A stretch of DNA of 64,000 nt from Eutrigla gurnardus (lineage: Eukaryota > Chordata > Actinopteri > Perciformes > Triglidae): the NCBI GenBank assembly GCA_963514095.1, contig OY741285.1, positions 13,249,407 through 13,313,406 of the forward strand. Reading direction: 5' to 3'. The translations under genes were made by a program, and so were the position numbers. This document shows, piece after piece, positions 57,115-64,000 of this stretch. Every line of letters starts with the position of its first letter. Position 1 is the first letter of the stretch. The notes below the pieces were generated by a model. The model was not told where the DNA came from. It made no database searches and saw only the letters and a program-made list of their open reading frames with translations.

Positions 57115-57279
57115 CCAGCAATGCTAAAAATGCTAACAGGCTAATAAGACACTGGTTTGACTGCATTTATAATATGAACTATAGTCCATCATTGCCTAAT
57201 AAAAATGATTTATGCCATGAAAATAAAAAATATATATAAATTATAAAAAATGTTGTATTGTAATTTTAATTTCTCCCTC

Positions 57280-57436
57280 AGTGTGTGTGTGTGTATGTGT
57301 GTGTATATGTGTGCGTGAGTGTGACTGTTTGTGTGTGTGTCTGTTTTTGTGTGTGCACTTGAGTGTGTGTAGGTGTGTGTGTGCGTGTGTATGTGTGGGT
57401 TTGTGTGTGGGTGTGTGTATGTGTGGGTTTGTGTGC

Positions 57437-57492
<56 letters not shown>

Positions 57493-57545
57493 GGTTTGTG
57501 TGCGGTGTGTATGTGTGTGTGTGTGTGTGTGTACGTGTGTGAATG
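57280..57545 (+). repeat. (GT)n-rich compound microsatellite
   Basis: About 260 bp of GT with a 'tgtatgtgtgggtttgtgtg' higher-order repeat occurring three or four times. Confidence 0.9.
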
Positions 57546-57862
57546 AGGTCTAGTGAGTCTCTGTGGACCGACAGAAGATCTAACTAGTTACTTTGTGAAC
57601 ACTGAGTGATTTGCATGTTTAAACTGGTGACTATGATCCAAAGTGAAAACCGAGCAGTATGTACCCCACCTCGTATTAAACATGTCTTATTCATTCTGCT
57701 GAAACATATTTGTTGTATTAAACTCTCGGGTTGAACAACGTGAGACGTCTTTGTTTTTATCCACACTCGACTGAATGTTTAGTGTGTTTGTGTTGCCCAG
57801 CAACTAACTTTATCTCCACTGAAGTGCAGCATCCTGTGAATGTGGGATGGGCGAGAGACATA

Positions 57863-57865
<3 letters not shown>

Positions 57866-57928
<63 letters not shown>
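57866..57928 (+). repeat. (GA)n microsatellite
   Basis: About 31 perfect GA units. Confidence 0.95.
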
Positions 57929-57932
<4 letters not shown>

Positions 57933-58059
57933 TCACCTGCAGGATTCAGGAGGTTCAGCTTCTGTCTGAGTTCCTACCAGCGTTTCTTTCTCCAGCTGTT
58001 CTGTTCTCTGTTCTGCAGCGGAAATGTAAAAAATAGCAATATACGGCACTACTACTAAT

Positions 58060-58200
58060 AATGCATCCATCCATCCATCCATCCATTGTCTACCGCTTAT
58101 CCTGTATTCAGGGTCGCGGGGGGGCTGGAGCCGATCCCAGCTGTCATTGGGCGAAGGCAGGGTGCACCCTGGACAGGACACCAGTCTATCACAGGGCTTA
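58060..58200 (+). repeat. Interspersed repeat family C, copy 2
   Basis: It starts with an (atcc)n run, then 'tctaccgcttatcctgtatt', 'ggggctggagccgatccca' and 'ccagtctatcacagggc'. It is close in sequence to the copy at 17590 but ends earlier, before the 'acatgtagagacagac' part. Confidence 0.85.
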
Positions 58201-58394
58201 CTACTAATAATTATATACACAAATACTAAAACTACCTTTGACACCACCAAGGAGCATGAAGCTGACCCCAAGGACCAGGTAACAAGGGTCATTCCGGAAG
58301 GCTCTTTCCTGTTACTGCTTATCATGTAAATTTGTCATTTAAAATTAGAAGAAAGGTTTCCACTTGAAGCTGTCATTTGCATTTCTCTCTGTGG

Positions 58395-58720
58395 TCCTTC
58401 AGTCCCAGATGTGTTCCAGAGGTTAAGCCCCCTGACTGGCAATGTAGCAAAGCAGGTTCAAGCCCCACCTCTGCGATGCTCCTCAGGTTTGTATGAGGGA
58501 TTTTGTTTGTCGAGGAGGAAACAGAGAACAGCTACATTCTTCTTCCTGCTACCTCTACAGACATGTCAGACCTCCAAGAGCCACCACACTCTGTCTCAAT
58601 CACATGAATTTCCTGACAGCTCACCTGGTAGAGAAAGAGCCTCTCAGTAAGAAGGTTGACGGTTTGAATCTCAGCTGCACCCTTTATGTCCTTCTGTTGA
58701 CATTAACACGTCTCTTATAG
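58395..58720 (+). repeat. SINE-like segment with tRNA-like promoter boxes
   Basis: Two spans carry pol III B-box-like motifs: 'gcaggttcaagcccc' (58455-58470) and 'gacggtttgaatctc' (about 58658-58672). The second is preceded at tRNA-like distance by 'agctcacctggtagagaa' (A-box-like, 58618). The acceptor-stem complement is not convincing, so I call it tRNA-derived repeat rather than a tRNA gene. Confidence 0.4.
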
Positions 58721-58961
58721 TGATAGGTCTGTTTTGTAAACGTGTATATTATTGTGAAAGGGCCGTTTCATAAACTCGTTTCTTTCATGCAGAAGTTATG
58801 GGAACTTCAACTAAAACAGGATGTCCTAATAGTTTACAATGAGGGTCCTTAAAGACCGTTGATCTTGTCGCCTCAAATGACGACAAAAAACATGATTTTT
58901 GACCGGATGAGCCGGTAATCTGGTTGAAAACGACAGATATCTTCATATTCATGCATGGCAT

Positions 58962-59045
58962 TAGCTTTGGCTCAGGGGGTAGAGAGACATGTCTTCCAAT
59001 CAGTAGGTTGGAAGTTCGCTTCTTTGCTGATGACTTTGCATCATG
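58962..59045 (+). repeat. tRNA-like degenerate segment
   Basis: 'ttggctcagggggtagag' (A-box-like) is followed after about 30 bp by 'ggttggaagttcgcttc' (B-box-like). The arms do not pair well, so it is a degenerate tRNA-derived repeat. A similar pattern, 'gatagctcagtgataaa' with 'ggtcagattcaaac', occurs at 59876-59950. Confidence 0.4.
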
Positions 59046-59248
59046 GAGGTGAGAAAGGCCAGAGACTGTTGTTCAATTTAGTTTTATTTGTGTGTTTTGT
59101 CAACTATAATATCATAATATAATTCATATAGGTAGTAATTTTATTCAGTATTTTATTTTTACCTATATGCTGCAATTTCTTCTGTTCCTTCCGTTTGGAA
59201 TTTGAGACAGTTCTGAATGGTGATTTTTATTTAGTTTTTTTAGGTTAC

Positions 59249-59251
<3 letters not shown>

Positions 59252-59311
<60 letters not shown>
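59252..59311 (+). repeat. (TA)n microsatellite
   Basis: About 29 TA units ending in accggtata. Confidence 0.95.
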
Positions 59312-59313
<2 letters not shown>

Positions 59314-59734
59314 GGTATATATCCCTTTAACAATGTTGTGAAATGAGTGCGTAGTGAATTAGTACATTTCTACATGTTTAATCGTGTTGGAATATATTTA
59401 TTGATGGATTTGAACATCATCTGTGTGTGGAGGCAGCATACAACTAATGTGGTCAATTACGTTAGTTTGTTTATATTATTATCTCATTGTCTTTTAATTT
59501 TTTACTAAAAAAACATGCCTGTCAAGCTAGCTAGCTTACCCCGGAGGCTCACATGAACTCACCTGGTTTCTGCTGGTCTCTGTTCATTCCTCATCGGTTG
59601 ATGGTGGAGATTCGGAAATTCGAAGTTGAAATTGAACCGGCTGGAGGTTCTTAAACCTGAAGCTGGTTCAGGTTCTGAGGAAATATCAGTGGGAACTGTG
59701 AAGTCGTAGATAAGGCAGAGAGACAAACAGGCAG

Positions 59735-59740
59735 ACAAGC

Positions 59741-59788
<48 letters not shown>

Positions 59789-59790
59789 CT
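59735..59790 (+). repeat. (CAGA)n tetranucleotide repeat
   Basis: About 13 units of agac/cagac, preceded by related imperfect copies. Confidence 0.95.
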
Positions 59791-60654
59791 GGTCTATCTG
59801 CAGAGGTGGAGCTTTAATAACCAGATCTTTTGATAACTGGATCTTTTTCCTTTACCGTGTCATTGGGGTGACAAGATAGCTCAGTGATAAATTTCGACGC
59901 CACAAGTAACGAGGCTGAGTCTTCACAGCACCAGGGTCAGATTCAAACAGAGGCCCTTTCTGCAATTTCATCCCCATCTCTCCACCCACCTTTCACTCTC
60001 TCTCAGTAAAAGCTTGTTGTTTTGTTTGTTGTTTTGTTTTTTTGTTGTTAAAATTGTTGTTGTTGTGAGTGCGGGGGTGGTGGACGCAGGAAGTGGTGTG
60101 GCAGGTCTTCTGAAGGAGACCAGCAGGGCCAACAATGGCATGGAGGCCCCAGAGGGCCCCGAAACGCCCCATTAAGCAGCGAGTGGCACTTCCTGTCCTC
60201 CATCAAAAACCCAGTTCTCCCCTCAAACTCCTTTGCATCTGGGGGCGCCTCGATGCAGGAAGTCCACACTCTATTTCAGAAGAATGGCAGCTGCGAGGTG
60301 ATTATCATCCACCAATCAGCTGCTCCGATAAGAAGACTATTAACTTTACATGTTCACGTTCACGTCCTTCAAGAGAAGTTATTTAAAAGGTAATACATAC
60401 ATTAGCTATATATTACATATTACAATAATCAACATGAGGATGAGCCGAAACACGTAAAGTGCGCTTATTGAAAAAGTGTTGCAAAAGTCCCATTCCTCAT
60501 AGTTCGGCTGAGACAACAAAACTAGCTTGTTCTGTATCAAAACTTCATATTTGGATTAAAATTAAATTAAAATAAAGAAAAAAACTCAACTAAACCACTT
60601 GGTTGTAATGGGACGTTAACGCTGGTCTCCTGGGTGAAAGTCCTGTGTGTTCTG

Positions 60655-61505
60655 ACCCGTCAACCATCCAGACCTCCATCCAGACCTCCATGCTGACCTC
60701 CATCCACACCTCCATCTAGACCTCTATCCTGACCTCCATCCAGACCTCCATGCAGACCTCCATCTAGACCTCCATGCCGACCGCCATCTTTACCTCCACC
60801 CTGACCTCCATCCAGACCTCCATTCAGACATCCATTCAGACATCCATTCAGACACCTCCATCCAGACCTCCATGCTGACCTCTATCCAGACATCCATGCA
60901 GACCTCCATCCTTACCTCCACCCAGAATTCCATGCAGACCTCCATCCAGACCTCCATTCTGCCCTCCATCTAGACATCCATGCAGACCTCCATCCTTACC
61001 TCAAGGGAGACCTTTATGCAGACCCCCATCCAGACCTCCATCCTTACCTCCATGCAGACCTCCAAGCAGACCTACATCCAGACATCCACCCAGACCTACA
61101 TGTAGACCTACATCCAGACATCCACCCAGACCTACATGTAGACCTCCATCTTGACACCCTTGCAGACCTCCATCCAGACCTCAATCCTTACCTCCACCCA
61201 GAATTCCATGCAGACCTCCATCCTTACCTCCATGCAGACTTCCATCCAGACCTCCATCCTTACTTCCAGGTAGACCTTTATGCAGACCTCCATTCAGACC
61301 TCCACCCTTACTTCCAGGTAGACCTTTATGCAGACCTCCATTCAGACCTCCATCCTTACCTCCACCAAGACCTCCATCCTTACCTCCATGCAGACCTCCA
61401 TCCTTACCTCCATGCAGACCTACATCCAGACCTCCACCCAGACCTCCATCCAGACCTCCATCCTTACCTCCACCCAGACCTTCATGCAGACCTCCACCCG
61501 CAGAC
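60655..61505 (+). repeat. Minisatellite (cagacctccatc), about 850 bp
   Basis: About 70 variants of a 12-bp phrase 'agacctccatcc' with 'ttacctcca' and 'ctgacctcc' alternatives. The minus strand is open for 151 codons reading Gly-Gly-Leu-X-Gly-Gly-Lys-Asp repeats. This follows from the 12-bp period being a multiple of three and is not evidence of a gene. Confidence 0.95.
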
Positions 61506-61896
61506 CTCCATATTGTCCCTTCTTGGACTTCAAGGACTCTTTGTATGAATGTGGTTTTACTGTTGCTGTTTGGACTTGTTCTTTGAATACAGTCTCGTGA
61601 GACCATGTGGGTCCGTTCTGGGCCCGTTATCTGCATGGAGGGACAGAATTGTGTCGTGTTTTGTGCAGATTATAAAAGTTGCTTCAGGTCAAATTTTGTT
61701 ATGACTTTGAGCTAAAATAAAAACTGTCTTTGAGGATCAGAACTTTTCTGTTTCATAATCTGAATTTGCTCCAGATGTTTCTGATAGAGACTCGGGTCTG
61801 GATCTAAGTGCATTTCTGGTCCTCGTTTGTGGGTTCAGAGCGGTTTAGTGGGTCAGGTGGGTCTCGGCCCATTAGCAGGTCCTCTTAGCTTGTTTG

Positions 61897-61898
<2 letters not shown>

Positions 61899-61966
<68 letters not shown>
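61899..61966 (+). repeat. (TC)n microsatellite
   Basis: About 33 perfect TC units. Confidence 0.95.
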
Positions 61967-61972
<6 letters not shown>

Positions 61973-62419
61973 TCTAATACCCGCTCTGATAGATCTTCCT
62001 GTTCCGTCGTGTTGACTGTAAGCTATTTCCTCATTCTGTTATTGTACGTGTTTAAAGACAGCGGATATCCTCCTTTCTCTGTGTTTTATTGAGTCACAGA
62101 AATCAGACAAACGCTAACGTTACATAGATATACAGTATGTATCTATATACTGTATCTAGGTAGGCTATATATGTATATAGATGTTTTTCTGTTTTTTCAC
62201 TAACCCATACGAAGTCAGTGAAAAGATTGAGATACGTCCCGTCTCCCTTCCTAATTTATTTTAAGCATGAAGTCAGAATATTTGGAGAAAAGTTGAATGA
62301 TGCGTTCGCACCAAACAGATGTCAACCAGAAACCTTCTGCTGCTGCACACCTGGGTACGTTCACGGCCTTTAATCGCTGTTGCGTTGCATCCCTTCCTTT
62401 ATTTCAGGATGCTTTATTC

Positions 62420-62510
62420 AAGAAAGCCCCTTCAGGACCCTTTCAGGACCCTCTCAGGACCCCCTCAGGATCCCTTCAGGACCCTCTCAGGACCCCCTCA
62501 GGACCCCATG
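62420..62510 (+). repeat. Short tandem repeat (ctcaggacccc)
   Basis: About eight copies of an 11-bp phrase 'tcaggaccctc'. Confidence 0.85.
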
Positions 62511-62869
62511 TACACGACAGGATGAGGCGAATATGTGAGTGGTGTTAAAGGTTGAATTGTGGTCCTCTTCCTGAAATTCTGCTAAGTAGCACAGAATCCA
62601 CCTCCTCTTGTCCCACCAGAGTTCGGGTCTCTCTCCTGATCCAGCTAGGATACCACGATGGAACCAGGTCTCATGTGGGCATTCAGTCTTGGATTCTAGT
62701 TCATCCTTTCAACGTGCCTGCAGCCAGCCATCAGCCAGGAACATGGTGGGTAGTGGACCAGCCTCGCTCTCATCCCGGTGTTCCTCCCTTTCTAAACTCA
62801 CTGATCCACTCATACAGACCAACATAACAATATCCATATTATAAATCTGCAATGAAGTGAACTATCTTT

Positions 62870-63170
62870 ACTGTTTCACCAAGTTGGATTCACTGGATCT
62901 AGCAAGACCCACGTGGGCTGGTTTACCACAGCTGGAGGAACCAAGAATAAACTATTTAGCTGTGATTTAATATCAATAACCAGATGAAAAGGATGCTGAA
63001 ATAACTCCATAATGATGGGGAAGTCATGCTTTGTTAGACGACAAGCAAACTACTTTTAAAATGCTTGTTTTCTGAATGGAGTCTGTTTGATGCTAGGCTA
63101 GGCTAACATTGTAGCTGCTCCATCAACACTCCAAATTAAATCATCTAGACATTGATATGGCAGAGACCTT
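62870..63170 (+). repeat. Interspersed repeat family B, copy 4
   Basis: It contains 'ttggattcactggatctagc', 'taaactatttagctgtgatt' and 'catcaacactccaaatt' in family order. It ends about 500 bp before the smim36 Met. Confidence 0.75.
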
Positions 63171-63673
63171 GTTGTTGATGCGAATATGAGAAAATGGGCA
63201 TCTCTTCGTGTCGTGACTTTGAGCGCAATGTTGCCGCCGCCAAAAAATCATTATAATAATAATAATAATATATATATAAAATAAAAATTTGTCAGAGTGA
63301 TGTAATGAAACATATTACGTGATTCCCAAAATCCCTTGCACTGACGCCGGTGGCAGGCTGACAGCAGGTGTGTGACTCCATTTCGCCGAGTGTCACTTTG
63401 CCACCGTGTTGTTGGGAAAATCAAAATGGTGGCTTAAGTTATTAAAGCAGCTTTAATCATTGGCTGCTGGAATTGAAGGTTGGAGCAGCGGCGAGGATTA
63501 ATGTCCTTTAAAGCACAAAGCTCCACATCCCGTCTGGCCGGCTGTCAGCTGATCCTCTCAGTCCAGCGCCGCCGGCCGTCTGCAGCCAGCTGTCCAACGG
63601 TTCACCCCGCATCTCCTTCCTCTCTTGCTGACTTTTCCGATCATCCCTCTGGATCGAGATATGAAGCGGCACC

Positions 63674-64000
63674 ATGGGCTTCATGGAATTCTACCTGGAG
63701 ATTGACCCCGTCACCCTGAACCTCATCATCCTGGTCGCCAGCTATGTCATCCTGCTCCTGGTCTTCCTCATCTCCTGCATCCTGTACGACTGCCGGGGCA
63801 AGGATCCCACCAAGGAGTACGCCCCCGACAATACGCCGGCGCCGCCCAGCCAGTCACCCATACGCCTGGTGGTCATGCAGAACTCACCCGCCTCATCCCG
63901 CTACGAGCCCAACAACGCAGCGGCGGTGGCGGGAGGCCACGGGGAGCCACCGACACCGGATCTGAGCCGGGACAGGGGAGAGAGGGAGCGGGAGAGAGAG
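63674..64000 (+). CDS. smim36: Small integral membrane protein 36, 5' part (runs off the window)
   Basis: The frame starts MGFMEFYLEIDPVTLNLIIL and has one clear transmembrane helix (about residues 14-37), then CILYDCRGKDPTKEYAP and an IRLVVMQNS motif (about 63-71). These blocks match the vertebrate SMIM36 pattern I know. The function is not established; it is a single-pass membrane protein. There is an alternative in-frame Met at codon 4 (63683). After about residue 75 the sequence is Pro/Ala/Arg/Glu-rich and unlike the short mammalian tail, and the frame is open to the last base (109 codons). It either continues beyond the window or a splice site lies in the GAGAGAG-rich end. Same strand as tmem100, 8 kb upstream. 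Confidence 0.9.
   Translation, partial: MGFMEFYLEIDPVTLNLIILVASYVILLLVFLISCILYDCRGKDPTKEYAPDNTPAPPSQSPIRLVVMQNSPASSRYEPNNAAAVAGGHGEPPTPDLSRDRGERERERE

Noticed and set aside
58455..58672. Functional tRNA genes
   Set aside because: B-box-like motifs are present but acceptor and anticodon stems do not pair.
61181..61636. 151-codon Gly-rich repeat frame (GGL.GGKDGGL)
   Set aside because: It is created by a 12-bp minisatellite period divisible by three; no signal peptide, splice sites or unique sequence support it.

Overview
The window reads as nuclear DNA of a teleost (ray-finned) fish. Coding exons are short and scattered with GT-AG borders. Simple repeats and minisatellites are very dense, and fish-type mobile elements are common: an L2/CR1-like LINE, hAT and Tc1/mariner relatives, and foldback elements with TTAA target sites. 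Two genes are recognisable: tmem100 (55.2 kb, + strand) and the 5' part of smim36 (63.7 kb, + strand, running off the end). In human these are neighbours on 17q22, so the right end looks like conserved vertebrate synteny.

Layout. 0-8 kb: repeats, with no gene I can support. 8.1-27.6 kb: a multi-exon minus-strand gene with a GC-rich first exon at 27.4 kb and six phase-compatible coding exons, running leftward past its last visible exon. I do not recognise the product, a Ser-rich and basic protein. A THAP-domain ORF (10.5-10.8 kb) and one possible plus-strand exon (12.3 kb) lie inside its long last intron. 25-33 kb: minisatellites, a dead hAT transposase and a Tc1/mariner-like element with TA target duplications. 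33.7-39.9 kb: a minus-strand SGNH-hydrolase-like gene whose exons carry the Ser, Asn and Asp/His blocks of the fold. A nearly full-length L2-like LINE has split it inside an exon, and a one-base excess in a C-run breaks the frame. 40-46 kb: dense transposon debris, including a long foldback, a TTAA element carrying a P2X7-tail-like ORF, a hAT element with an exact 8-bp target duplication, a LINE endonuclease fragment and a hAT-like relic. 47.4-52.4 kb: a three-exon minus-strand gene predicted to encode about 126 residues, family unknown, with a fibrinogen-domain (mfap4-like) pseudogene inside its large intron. 53.6-54.8 kb: a 941-bp foldback element with perfect TTAA sites between two copies of one 143-145 bp sequence. 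55-64 kb: tmem100, a hAT element with perfect 8-bp duplications, tRNA-like/SINE-like segments, minisatellites and smim36.

The genes do not form an operon or pathway. tmem100 and smim36 are small membrane proteins sharing a strand. The 126-residue gene is transcribed divergently from tmem100. Everything between is mostly mobile or tandemly repeated DNA. Gene and exon models here are inferred from reading frame, splice-site sequence and splice-phase agreement only.
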